Source: a virus. From it: a stretch of 36,313 nt of DNA. Shown one piece after another: positions 1 to 7,179 of the stretch. The stretch is taken from positions 1-36,313 of the IMG/VR virus record IMGVR_UViG_3300010297_000023; one strand, 5' to 3'. The notes under the pieces were generated by a model. It was not told the origin of the DNA. It made no database searches and saw only the letters and a list, made by a program, of their open reading frames with translations. The translations under genes and the position numbers were made by a program. Each line of letters starts with the position of its first letter. The first letter of the stretch is position 1.

Positions 1-591
1 ATCAACTTTAACTGCTTTTAATTCTGCTTCTTCTAGTGGTTCTACAGATTCTTCAGCTGGCATTTCCATGCCCATGTCGCCGTTGTCTTCTTCATCTGAC
101 TCTTCATCAGCTGGTTCTTCGTCTTTATTACCAACTAACTCGTTAAACTTTGCTTTAAGATCTTCAAGTGCTTGTTCGATGTCGTTGACTTCTTTCTTCA
201 TGTCTTCAACTTCTTCTTCATGCTCTTCGTCTTCTTTAGCATCGTCGTCGTCGTCTTCGTCGTCGTCTTCGTTAGTTTGTTCGTAATCAATTTCTTCAGC
301 ATCTTCTTCAGCTTTTTGCTTTAGTTCTGCTTTAAGATCTTCTTCTTGATCACCAGTACCGCCTACAGTTTCTTCAACTGCTTCTTCTTCTGAATCAGCC
401 GCTTCTTCAACTGCTTCTTCTGATGATTCTTCTTCTGTTACTGTGTCATTTTCTTGTGAATTAACGATTTCTTCGTGAATTTCTCTAGCCTTTTCTACGA
501 TTGTGTCGTGTAAAAGTTCTTGAGCTTTGTCTTGTTCGCCGTTCACTAGAAACTCTAACACTTGCTCTAGTTTTGAACTCATTTGTGACAT
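1..591 (-). CDS. Acidic prohead-core-like protein, C-terminus cut by window edge
   Basis: 197 codons are visible and the frame is still open at the window edge. The start is ATG at 591, with an AAGGAG ribosome-binding site just upstream. The first 50 or so residues are ordinary helical sequence. After that come long Glu/Asp-rich stretches, including runs of Asp encoded by repeated GAC/GAT codons, then a likely coiled coil (IEQALEDLKAKFNELV) and a second acidic segment. It lies downstream of gp20 and a small basic protein. In T4 the order is 20-67-68-21, so a prohead core or scaffold role (gp67/gp68-like) fits by position and composition. Low complexity makes a sequence-based assignment unsafe. 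No catalytic motif is visible. The role is inferred; the gene itself is well supported by start, RBS and strand context. Confidence 0.6.
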   Translation of the reverse strand, partial: MSQMSSKLEQVLEFLVNGEQDKAQELLHDTIVEKAREIHEEIVNSQENDTVTEEESSEEAVEEAADSEEEAVEETVGGTGDQEEDLKAELKQKAEEDAEEIDYEQTNEDDDEDDDDDAKEDEEHEEEVEDMKKEVNDIEQALEDLKAKFNELVGNKDEEPADEESDEEDNGDMGMEMPAEESVEPLEEAELKAVKVD

Positions 592-643
592 TGTGTAATC
601 TCCTTATACGATTTCTCGCGAAATAATCATATTGTTATAGTGT

Positions 644-649
644 TATTTA
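644..649 (-). promoter_or_regulatory. Late promoter motif (TAAATA) upstream of the acidic core-like gene
   Basis: GTAAATA reads toward the gene starting at 591 and leaves a leader of about 50 nt that ends in an AAGGAG site. The rest of 592-737 is AT-rich. Its only other visible element is a short inverted repeat (CCCG/CGGG) near 667-680 without a U-tract. Confidence 0.45.
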
Positions 650-737
650 CACTAAAACAAGGAAATCCCGGTAAATCGGGTGGAAAACGAGTGATTTTTT
701 AAACATTTTCAAAAAAGTATGTTTTTAATAGAAATTT

Positions 738-941
738 TTACGCTATTTCTACAGGTGTACCATACATTTTTGCAACAAATTCTTTATTGTCTTCTTGATC
801 TTTTCTCCTAATTTCTCTAACTTTTCTTAGTTTATTAAGATGTCTAAGAGTCAAGCGGGTTTTTCTTGAACTGCCAATATCAGCTCTATGATACTTGTCA
901 TGCTCTGGAAAATATGCTTCTTTTAATTCGTTGTATCTCAT
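738..941 (-). CDS. Small basic protein between portal and core genes (gp67 position)
   Basis: 67 aa, with an N-terminus MRYNELKEAYF followed by a Lys/Arg-rich helix (LTLRHLNKLRKVREIRRK) and an acidic-to-neutral tail. Small proteins with the same MR-x-EL-x-EA start and a basic LNKLRK helix commonly follow gp20 in marine T4-like phages, and gene 67 holds this position in T4. A capsid-core or assembly role is therefore plausible but inferred. T4 gp67 is acidic, so this is not a clear orthologue. The exact T4 late promoter TATAAATA (950-957) lies 8 nt before the ATG, which supports both the start and late expression. No ribosome-binding site is visible. Confidence 0.65.
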   Translation of the reverse strand: MRYNELKEAYFPEHDKYHRADIGSSRKTRLTLRHLNKLRKVREIRRKDQEDNKEFVAKMYGTPVEIA

Positions 942-949
942 AACACTTG

Positions 950-957
950 TATTTATA
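950..957 (-). promoter_or_regulatory. T4-type late promoter TATAAATA before the 67-aa gene
   Basis: This is an exact match to the T4 late consensus, ending 8 nt before the ATG at 941. Transcription would start within a few bases of the start codon. Confidence 0.65.
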
Positions 958-1065
958 TGTTTAATTATTTTTTACAATCAAAAAGGACGTTTTTATCTAA
1001 TAATATATGTAGAGAATCTATTTGTTTGAGAATAATGTCAAAAACTTCTGTTTTTGTCCATTGCA

Positions 1066-2799
1066 CTATTCATTCTCGCCGGAAGTATTTTGATTTTGCT
1101 CAGAACCCGATATTGGGGATTCTTCTCCGCCTGGTTCTGGTGGGTTTGTATCACCGCCAGTGAACCCAGATGATGGCATTGGCGCCGCTCCTACAGAACC
1201 TAGTCCTTCACCTTGTGACATTTCACCAGGCATAGAGTTTTTGTTTTCTTCTGCCCACAGTCTTTCGTTATCATAAATCTCTTCTTCAGTAAGTTTTAAG
1301 AAACGCTTCATAGCAAAACGTTTACTCATATGAGGAATTTGATTTACTTGGTTCCAAATTTGTACATGTTGCGAATCAAGTTCAATTTGTCTATACTTGC
1401 CAAAGTTTTGTGGCTCATTAAACTGTAATTCAAATGACCCTGAATCAATCTCAATGCCTCTGTGTTTTAAGAACATTTTAAATTCATGATCAACAGCTGG
1501 CTGTAAAAACGTCTGTAGTCTTTTACAGAATTTTGTAAATCTATACTCTTGAATATATGCTGTGCCAACTCTTCCATCTGTGAATGCAGTCTGTGGATCA
1601 TTTGGTGAACTTGGCATATATGCACTTGGTATTCTCAAACCTTTCATTAGTTTGTCATTAAAGTATCTCAAGTCATCAATTTCACCTAAGTTAGTACCGC
1701 CCGGCAATGTTTCAACTTTAGAGCCTCTGCCTTCAGCCGTTTGTGCAAAGAAATAATCTTCTATCATTGATAATGGATTATAAGTAGCATCCATTATGTT
1801 TGTTCCGCCGCCTGACTGTGATGGAATACGTCTTTGATGAATTTCATTTTTTACTCTTTCAATAAAACCCATTGCTTTTGAAGTTGGCATGTTGCCTACG
1901 TCAATGTAGAACACACGTCTTTCAGGTGCTCTTTGTACACGATAAATGATAATAGAATCTTCAAGTAATTCTTTTTGTTTAAAGGTTTTAAAAACTGGTT
2001 CTAAAATAGATAAACCAAAAGGCCAAAATCTATCCATGCCTTCTGTCATACTCAAATGTATAACATGACTTGCATCAATTGGATACACAGTTGCATCTCT
2101 TTGAAATCTTGAACCATATCCGCCAGGTAGGTTTGACGTTGTTGCACCTCTTGGTTGATATGCTCTGTTTGATCCCATGCCACCTACTGGAAATGGTGTG
2201 GAACTTGCATAACCTAATTGTGTATTAAATTTTGAATATGAGTCTGATGTTAGATTTAAATTTTTAATGTTTAGATCCAAGTTTCTAATAAAATATGCTT
2301 CGGGTTTTTTTCCTTTACCTTCGTTGACTACAATTTTGTCAACAAACCCTGGATCGACCCAATACCATTTATATGTTTGTGGATCACGAACAAACATCTG
2401 ATCACCGTACTTAATTGTGTTTCTAAACATTTTGAAAGCACGTTTGTTCCAATCATTTATTTTGTTCCACTGCTGTAATGCATTTGTTAAAATCTGTGTT
2501 TCAGTATCTGTTGGTTCATCTTTATAGAATATAGTCCACGGCGATTGTGTTTTTTCGTCTACTTGTGTACAGAATTCTGCAATAGTATCTAGTGCTGAAT
2601 TGATTTCAGTATCTAGATCCATCATGTCATATTGATAATATCTTTCAATTCTGTTTGGCTGTCCTGCATACACTTCAGGTAACCATGTGTTGTATCTAGC
2701 ATGGCCCGTATTTCCGGTGTTTTGCACACCAACCGAGCCCATTGGACTCTTGATGCCTTGTGTAGTATCGTATTCTTTAAAGTATTTTTTCCAACTCAT
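1066..2799 (-). CDS. 20: Portal vertex protein of the head
   Basis: 577 aa, close to T4 gp20 (524 aa). The dodecameric portal is the DNA channel at one head vertex, the start point for prohead assembly and the docking site of terminase and neck. The N-terminal part (LPEVYAGQPNRIERYYQYDMMDLDTEINSALDTIAEFCTQ) is the conserved portal opening of marine T4-like phages, and FWPFGLSILEPVFKTFKQKELLEDS with the following IYRVQRAPERRVFYIDVGN is the conserved central part. The C-terminal 60 residues are Gly/Ser/Pro-rich and probably disordered. The start at 2799 is supported by an ATAAATA late motif 5 nt upstream. It is followed on the same strand by the 67-aa and acidic core-like genes, as expected from the T4 20-67-68 order. 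Confidence 0.95.
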   Translation of the reverse strand: MSWKKYFKEYDTTQGIKSPMGSVGVQNTGNTGHARYNTWLPEVYAGQPNRIERYYQYDMMDLDTEINSALDTIAEFCTQVDEKTQSPWTIFYKDEPTDTETQILTNALQQWNKINDWNKRAFKMFRNTIKYGDQMFVRDPQTYKWYWVDPGFVDKIVVNEGKGKKPEAYFIRNLDLNIKNLNLTSDSYSKFNTQLGYASSTPFPVGGMGSNRAYQPRGATTSNLPGGYGSRFQRDATVYPIDASHVIHLSMTEGMDRFWPFGLSILEPVFKTFKQKELLEDSIIIYRVQRAPERRVFYIDVGNMPTSKAMGFIERVKNEIHQRRIPSQSGGGTNIMDATYNPLSMIEDYFFAQTAEGRGSKVETLPGGTNLGEIDDLRYFNDKLMKGLRIPSAYMPSSPNDPQTAFTDGRVGTAYIQEYRFTKFCKRLQTFLQPAVDHEFKMFLKHRGIEIDSGSFELQFNEPQNFGKYRQIELDSQHVQIWNQVNQIPHMSKRFAMKRFLKLTEEEIYDNERLWAEENKNSMPGEMSQGEGLGSVGAAPMPSSGFTGGDTNPPEPGGEESPISGSEQNQNTSGENE

Positions 2800-2804
2800 A
2801 ATAT

Positions 2805-2811
2805 TATTTAT
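2805..2811 (-). promoter_or_regulatory. Late promoter motif ATAAATA before gp20
   Basis: ATAAATA is separated from the gp20 ATG by 5 nt, so the transcript would begin at or next to the start codon. There is no Shine-Dalgarno sequence between motif and ATG. Confidence 0.6.
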
Positions 2812-2868
2812 TTTAAACCTTTTTTAAAATACTAACAGAATTAAACTCCAGTGTCAACCTTATTATAA

Positions 2869-5169
2869 TTATGATGCTTGGCTAGATGTGAGTTCATAGT
2901 GTCTGTCTGTTGTTGTTGCTGTTTTTCCTGTGTTTTTATCAACGTTACGTAAAGCATCAAGCGTTGATTGTAATATTTCTATATGTCTTCTTCGATATTC
3001 GCTTTCGGTCATTTCACCTTTTTCAATAAAGCTCTGAGCATCACCAAACATTGGCATTATTCTAATTTTGCTTCTATAAGACCCGCCCATACCATCTGAT
3101 TGCTGTGTGCCTGCGTTGTTGTTTTGTGTGGACTCGTCGGCAATTGCACCAGGCGCCTTGTATCCTGTGATTGATCCTGAATAATATTCTCCAATTTTAC
3201 GTTGAACATACTCTTCAATTTCAGCTTCAGTCATTGGTCTTTGTTGTCCATTACGTCCTATTACTGGTGTCATATATGATCTTATGTCTTTGGCAATGCC
3301 GGCATCTTGATCTGCCTTGTATCTTTCTGTATCCATTGCATACTGGTTTTTTCCAGATTTACCAGTACCTTGTAGCAGTGCTACCAATGCCGCATTTTTT
3401 TGATCAGGATCTTGTGCATTTCTATAAGCATCAACTAACGCATCATATGTTTTTAAAGTTTTGGAAGTGTCACCGCCCGGTAATGCTAGTGCAACACCTC
3501 TGGCAATACCTGCTGATACTCCATTAGTTAATGCATTGGTTATTGAATCAACAAGATTGTTGAACATATCTTTAATTTTAGCAGTAAAGTCTGTAACTTT
3601 GTTCATTGAGTTTGTAATGAATCCTGATATTTCTGAAAATATTCCACCATCTTTGCTAAGATCGGCTACCATTCTAGTAACTGCATCAATGATTGAATTG
3701 AACGCTTTGACATTTGATTCTGTTAAAAACGCCAATGCAAGTTTTTGGAATTGAGCTGACAACATTGTCATTGCATTTGATAACAGTGTTTGTGCTTCTG
3801 CTAGTTTGCCCGGTTCCATTGTATTTGCTTCTCTCATCATTTTGACAAAATTATTAGTTTCATCACTTATCAATGCTTGTTGATTAATCAAAGTCAACAC
3901 AGTTTGAGCCATTCCGTCACCCATGATTGCAAGAGATTGTAATCGTTGTCTTTCTGTGTCACTAACATTTAATATAGTTTTTCTAAAAGTATCTAAACTG
4001 TCTGTGACATTACCGTTGCCTATAACTGCATTGTTTAATCCTCGTAGTGCATCTGCCAACTGTGGCGAAGACACTGTTAACTCTCTAAAGGATTCAGAAA
4101 ATCCCAAATCTCCAAAACCAATACCTTCAGACAACATAGTTGCTAAAGAACCGCCAGCATCTTCTCCAAATGCCGCCAAGCCAGCAAAGGCTGTTTGTGC
4201 TGATGCCAATGTTGATTGTCTTATTGATTCCGGTAGCATGTTTAATCTGTTTAAGAATGTGTTACTTGACGATGCTTGAATTACCAACTGTCTAATAACT
4301 TCTGCAGATGTTTTTGTTAACTCTGAAAATGCTTGAGTGGTTCTGGCAATTTCCACAGAATGCTGTGCAAGTTTCTGTCCATTGTTTCCAACTTGTAATC
4401 CTGCTCTAGCAAACACATCTGCTTGTTCTCCAACAATGGTGCTGATTTCTCCTAGTGACAATGCAAGATAACCTTGTTCTCTTAACAATGCTTGTGTTGA
4501 CTGAGCCGCGGCAAAAATAGACTGTGTACCAAATGCGTCCATGGCCTTGCTAAATTGCATTGTGAATTCTGCAGCCTGTTCCATTGTCATGCCGGCTCTT
4601 GTGGCCTGCATACCAAGAGATGCTATGCCTGATGCCACACCGTTGGTTGAAGAAAAATCAAAAAAACCTGTTCTAAACAACCCGCCTTCAAGTTTTCCTA
4701 ATCTCATTAAGAACTTGAACGCTGTTGTTACCGCTGTAAGGAAACCTCCAACTGCCGCGGCGCCTATTGACAAGAATTTACTGAATACTCCTAGTTTGCC
4801 AACAACTCCTCCAAGCAAACCACCTGCATTCTTGTCTCCAATTTTTTCAGCTAACTTTTCAAGTTTTTCAGAATTACTTTTAGTTGAATCATCAATTGCT
4901 TTACGAACTTTTTCTGCTGTTTGGGTTTCTTTTTGTTGCTGTTTGGTTTGTGCTTTTTCTTCTTTGGTTTGCTGTTCTACTGATTTTGCTTGAGCAGTAA
5001 GAACTTTTTCCATTCGTGAAAGAACAGTGGCAGTTCTTTTATCTGCTTTTTCAATTTCATTGGTTTTAAAACCTTGTTGTTTGGCCAGCTGAATCAGTGT
5101 CTGAATGGACTTGTCCATTGCAAATTCTGGTATTCTTACTGTAGCGCCGTCTAGTTCAATATCTATCAT
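2869..5169 (-). CDS. Tail length tape-measure protein (gp29-like)
   Basis: 766 aa. After a short beta-like start (MIDIELDGATVRIPEFAMD) comes a long Lys/Gln/Glu-rich coiled coil (residues about 40-115), then hydrophobic Gly/Ala-rich segments (about 118-160) and a long helical, Ala-rich body, with a polar C-terminus. This layout is typical of tape measures, which set tail tube length and lie inside the tube. In T4-like phages that role belongs to gp29 (590 aa). It is divergent from gp26/gp51, which carry a tail-chaperone-style frameshift signal; a tape measure next to such a pair is the usual arrangement in long-tailed phages. The start at 5169 lies 52 nt behind an ATAAATA motif. Assignment rests on architecture and context rather than a specific motif. 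Confidence 0.75.
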   Translation of the reverse strand: MIDIELDGATVRIPEFAMDKSIQTLIQLAKQQGFKTNEIEKADKRTATVLSRMEKVLTAQAKSVEQQTKEEKAQTKQQQKETQTAEKVRKAIDDSTKSNSEKLEKLAEKIGDKNAGGLLGGVVGKLGVFSKFLSIGAAAVGGFLTAVTTAFKFLMRLGKLEGGLFRTGFFDFSSTNGVASGIASLGMQATRAGMTMEQAAEFTMQFSKAMDAFGTQSIFAAAQSTQALLREQGYLALSLGEISTIVGEQADVFARAGLQVGNNGQKLAQHSVEIARTTQAFSELTKTSAEVIRQLVIQASSSNTFLNRLNMLPESIRQSTLASAQTAFAGLAAFGEDAGGSLATMLSEGIGFGDLGFSESFRELTVSSPQLADALRGLNNAVIGNGNVTDSLDTFRKTILNVSDTERQRLQSLAIMGDGMAQTVLTLINQQALISDETNNFVKMMREANTMEPGKLAEAQTLLSNAMTMLSAQFQKLALAFLTESNVKAFNSIIDAVTRMVADLSKDGGIFSEISGFITNSMNKVTDFTAKIKDMFNNLVDSITNALTNGVSAGIARGVALALPGGDTSKTLKTYDALVDAYRNAQDPDQKNAALVALLQGTGKSGKNQYAMDTERYKADQDAGIAKDIRSYMTPVIGRNGQQRPMTEAEIEEYVQRKIGEYYSGSITGYKAPGAIADESTQNNNAGTQQSDGMGGSYRSKIRIMPMFGDAQSFIEKGEMTESEYRRRHIEILQSTLDALRNVDKNTGKTATTTDRHYELTSSQAS

Positions 5170-5221
5170 GATAAATAATTAAGTATAGTTTTAATTTCTC
5201 CAATAAGTATTCTTACATGAA

Positions 5222-5238
5222 TATTTATGTGATAAATA
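5222..5238. promoter_or_regulatory. Palindromic divergent late promoter between tape measure and gp26
   Basis: TATTTATgtgATAAATA is a perfect 7-3-7 inverted repeat. Read leftward it gives ATAAATA, 52 nt before the tape-measure ATG. Read rightward it gives ATAAATA, 30 nt before the gp26 ATG, which also has an AAGG ribosome-binding site. One short element can therefore drive both genes. A second rightward TAAATA lies at 5172-5177. Confidence 0.6.
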
Positions 5239-5268
5239 AAGTACACAGTTAATAAACAAGGAAAAAAA

Positions 5269-6108
5269 ATGTCAGAAACAGCAACTACCAATCCGCTAAA
5301 GCAGTTTTATAGATCGCCAAAGCTCTATGTTAAACTGCCTTCTGGTGCAAAATTTAATACTGTTGAAGATGAAGCTCCAACTGGAGAACTTCCTGTGTAT
5401 CCTATGACAACTAAAGACGAGTTGTTCATGAGGAATCCAGATGCATTACTCAACGGTGACGCTGTGATCAAAATTATTCAAAGTTGTGTACCAAATGTCA
5501 AAGACACAAGAAAACTACCAGTGTGTGATATTGACATTTTGATGATTGCAATACGTATGGCAACATACGGTGAAATAATGGAAACAAGAATAACATCACC
5601 ACACAGCAAACAAGAAGACACTTACGAAATTAACTTAAACAATATTCTTGAAAATGTTGAAGTTATGCCTAGTGAAAATTCAATCACATTATCCAACGGT
5701 GTAACAGTTTACGTAAGACCTTTAACATATAGTTCTCAAACAAAATTAAATTTGATTGCATATGACCAAACCAAAGTGTTACAAAGCCTAGGTGAAATTC
5801 AAAATAACCCAGAGGTTAGTCAATTTAAAAACATGTTTGTCAAACTAGCAGAAACAAATATGGACCTGTTAGCAGAATGTGTTGTAAAAGTTGTAACACC
5901 AGATGGTGAAACTGTAGAAAACAGATCACACATCAAAGAATTTGTTGATAATTTAGATGCTATAAACAGTAAAAAAATTGATAACGAAATTGACAGGCTT
6001 AATAAATTTTCAACAGTAACTACTCAAACTTTAGCATGTAAGCAGACAGGAAAAGAATTTACAACTGAAGTCAAATTGGATCCTGCGGATTTTTTCGTAG
6101 TTACTTAA
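5269..6108 (+). CDS. 26: Baseplate hub / tail assembly protein gp26
   Basis: 279 aa against 208 in T4. The core (ELPVYPMTTKDELFMRNPDALLNGDAVIKIIQSCVPN, then DIDILMIAIRMATYGEIME and VRPLTYSSQTKLNLIAYDQ) is the T4 gp26 family pattern as seen in marine T4-like phages. The protein is needed for assembly of the baseplate hub; like its counterparts in other long-tailed phages it may act as a tape-measure chaperone (inference). ATG 5269 follows ACAAGGAAAAAAA. Codons 274-276 read GAT TTT TTC, which contains the T TTT TTC heptamer. Without slippage the protein ends four codons later at TAA 6106; with a -1 slip it continues into gp51. Confidence 0.88.
   Translation: MSETATTNPLKQFYRSPKLYVKLPSGAKFNTVEDEAPTGELPVYPMTTKDELFMRNPDALLNGDAVIKIIQSCVPNVKDTRKLPVCDIDILMIAIRMATYGEIMETRITSPHSKQEDTYEINLNNILENVEVMPSENSITLSNGVTVYVRPLTYSSQTKLNLIAYDQTKVLQSLGEIQNNPEVSQFKNMFVKLAETNMDLLAECVVKVVTPDGETVENRSHIKEFVDNLDAINSKKIDNEIDRLNKFSTVTTQTLACKQTGKEFTTEVKLDPADFFVVT
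6090..6096 (+). promoter_or_regulatory. Putative -1 ribosomal frameshift heptamer T TTT TTC
   Basis: In the gp26 frame the bases are GA-T-TTT-TTC, a perfect X-XXY-YYZ slippery heptamer, 9 nt before the gp26 stop. Slipping back one base enters exactly the open frame that encodes gp51. Only a weak hairpin (GTTA/TAAC, about 6100-6112) follows, so any stimulatory structure is unclear. Confidence 0.65.
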
Positions 6109-6326
6109 TAACACACTCGCCGTCTGAGATTGGAGAGTACTTTCATAGATTAGCAGAAGAAAGTTACGAAATAAGAAAACAACTTACTGAAATCTGTTGG
6201 TATATGAGAGGCTCTATCAGTTGGGAGCAGGCGTGGGAACTAAGTTTTGAAGACAAGAAAATTATATCAGAGTTTTTGAAAGACAACATGGATAGATTTA
6301 AAAATTCTATGACTCCTGTTGTTTAA
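6090..6326 (+). CDS. 51: Baseplate hub assembly catalyst gp51, probably made as a gp26-gp51 frameshift fusion
   Basis: The frame encodes RSYLITHSPSEIGEYFHRLA, then EESYEIRKQLTEICWYMRG and SISWEQAWELSFEDKKII, ending at TAA 6324-6326. The EESYxIRxQLTxICWYMRG and AW-x-LS pattern is the gp51 pattern of marine T4-like phages. The frame opens at 6069 after a TGA and contains no ATG, GTG or TTG before the conserved region; the first ATG (6203) is inside it. A separate complete gp51 could thus start only at a rare codon (ATT 6075 or ATA 6108). A -1 slip at 6090-6096 would give a 352-aa fusion (276 residues of gp26 plus 76). Gene identity is well supported; the expression route is inferred. The stop overlaps that of the convergent minus-strand gene. 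Confidence 0.75.
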   Translation, partial: FFRSYLITHSPSEIGEYFHRLAEESYEIRKQLTEICWYMRGSISWEQAWELSFEDKKIISEFLKDNMDRFKNSMTPVV

Positions 6327-6571
6327 CGAGCTGATAAACTAAACATCATTGCTTCATTTTTAGATTTAAAAGATATGTACGCATCATTGCCATCAAAAAA
6401 CCAACCCCAGTCTTTTTTGCAATTAGACATACACCAATCAATATGTGAATCTTGTAGTTCAGTTAATCGTATATTAATATCAAACGATTTGTTAAATCCA
6501 CATGTTTTTGGTATAAGACCATTGTTTTCTAGCCTACAATCTTTAAAATCCCAAGTTGTTTCTGGTTCCAT
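6323..6571 (-). CDS. 82-aa conserved-type hypothetical protein
   Basis: Starts MEPETTWDFKDCRLENNGL and ends FKSKNEAMMFSLSAR. The central part holds two Cys (WCMSNCKKDWGWFF) and aromatic residues. I recognise only a general resemblance to small unknown proteins of marine T4-like phages that end in a W-x-WFF...F-x-x-x-x-A-x-x-F-x-L pattern. The frame extends upstream to 6640, but the start at 6571 is chosen because a TAAATA late motif lies 5 nt before it, in the same TAAATAATATTATG context as gp20. It is convergent with gp51, and the two TAA stops overlap. Function unknown. Confidence 0.6.
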   Translation of the reverse strand: MEPETTWDFKDCRLENNGLIPKTCGFNKSFDINIRLTELQDSHIDWCMSNCKKDWGWFFDGNDAYISFKSKNEAMMFSLSAR

Positions 6572-6576
6572 AATAT

Positions 6577-6582
6577 TATTTA
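6577..6582 (-). promoter_or_regulatory. Late promoter motif TAAATA before the 82-aa gene
   Basis: TAAATAATATTATG is identical over 14 bases to the motif-plus-start of gp20. The gap from motif to ATG is 5 nt. Just beyond it, at 6587-6606, is an AAAAAGG-TTGA-CCTTTTT hairpin that could stop transcription coming leftward out of the RNA A region. Confidence 0.5.
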
Positions 6583-6639
6583 ATTTAAAAAAAGGTTGAC
6601 CTTTTTGTTGTTTTACTGCATTATACAAAAACATAGGCA

Positions 6640-6990
6640 AAATATCAAGGCATTTTTTTAGGCAATATATAGCAACAATGTTTGGTCGAGGATGCTCGAC
6701 TCACCTTGAGTACATACACAAAGTATGTTCAGATTCTGGTGCGTTGCAAGGGAAGTGTTAACTTAGGCACAAATGATAATGGCTCTGCTAGAGAAAGATA
6801 TGCAACCATTGTCTTATACATAAACAGCCAATTCTGGATATGTATAAGTCCCGTTGGATGAAGTAGGAATGATAGGGGTACCGGCCAACCGCCTCTTTAG
6901 GTTCCGTGAATTGGATGACTGATCTCTGGTAATGAGTAATAAAAACTTATTAACAAAGAAAAGTACTTCGCCCGGCAACGGGTGAAGTAT
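6640..6990 (+). ncRNA. Candidate structured RNA A
   Basis: This gene-free stretch has about 42% GC from 6681 to 6990 (my count) in a genome of roughly one third GC, and is dense in helices. Seen: GTCGAG/CTCGAC (about 6684-6699); ACATAC/GTATGT (6712-6728); GATAATGG/CCATTGTC enclosing CTCT/AGAG (6775-6813); a perfect 10-bp CTTATACATA/TATGTATAAG (about 6814-6848); AGGGG/CCTCT (about 6874-6897); TAATAA/TTATTA (about 6937-6953); and an 11-bp hairpin with a GCAA tetraloop (6962-6987). Three helices contain G-U pairs on the plus strand that would be A-C mismatches on the minus strand, so plus is the likely sense. A weak promoter (TTGACC 6596, CATTAT 6619) lies upstream. No U-tract terminator is visible, so the 3' end is uncertain. 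It does not match tRNA, tmRNA or RNase P signatures I know. Confidence 0.5.
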
Positions 6991-7071
6991 GGCCAAATCT
7001 TGGTAATAAGTGCATTATCAAATACAAAACAAAAAAGCTAATACAATTCACATTAATCAAAATGAATAAAC

Positions 7072-7123
7072 ATTCGCAAAGATGATAACTATTCCGCAAA
7101 GAGATGATGTAAACCATCGCGGA
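7072..7123 (+). repeat. Imperfect direct repeat plus bulged hairpin upstream of the nuclease gene
   Basis: ATTCGCAAAGATGAT (7072-7086) recurs as ATTCCGCAAAGAGATGAT (7091-7108). The second copy forms a hairpin: TCCGC/GCGGA (7093-7097 with 7119-7123) stacked on GATG/CATC (7103-7106 with 7115-7118), with a bulged AAAGA. It could be an operator or a downstream part of RNA A. The rest of 6991-7143 shows nothing I can assign. Confidence 0.35.
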
Positions 7124-7143
7124 GGTGATATATTTTATTTTGG

Positions 7144-7172
7144 TAGACATTCTGACTATTTTGTCATATAGT
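7144..7172 (+). promoter_or_regulatory. Sigma-70-like promoter of the nuclease gene, leaderless
   Basis: TAGACA (7144-7149), a 17-bp spacer, then TATAGT (7167-7172). Only 7 nt separate the -10 box from the ATG at 7180, so transcription should start at or next to the start codon. There is no Shine-Dalgarno sequence. Confidence 0.6.
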
Positions 7173-7179
7173 ATTAAAC

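Noticed and set aside
68-286. 72-aa Ser-rich plus-strand frame
   Set aside because: It is the antisense shadow of the Glu/Asp-rich core-like gene; repeated GAA/GAC codons read as Ser on the other strand.
6574-6640. Longer form of the 82-aa protein starting at 6640
   Set aside because: It crosses the TAAATA motif and a hairpin; the same motif-to-ATG context is used by gp20.
6962-6987. GCAA-loop hairpin as a terminator or as group II intron domain V
   Set aside because: No U-tract follows it, and the bulge and AGC triad of domain V are absent.
6640-6990. RNA A as a tRNA or tmRNA
   Set aside because: No cloverleaf, no GGTTCGA-type T arm with pairing stem, no CCA end, and no ALAA-type tag frame found.
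6814-7150. Two minus-strand frames (60 and 66 aa) inside the gene-free region
   Set aside because: No ribosome-binding site, promoter or familiar sequence. The region is better explained by plus-strand helices whose G-U pairs would be mismatches on the minus strand.
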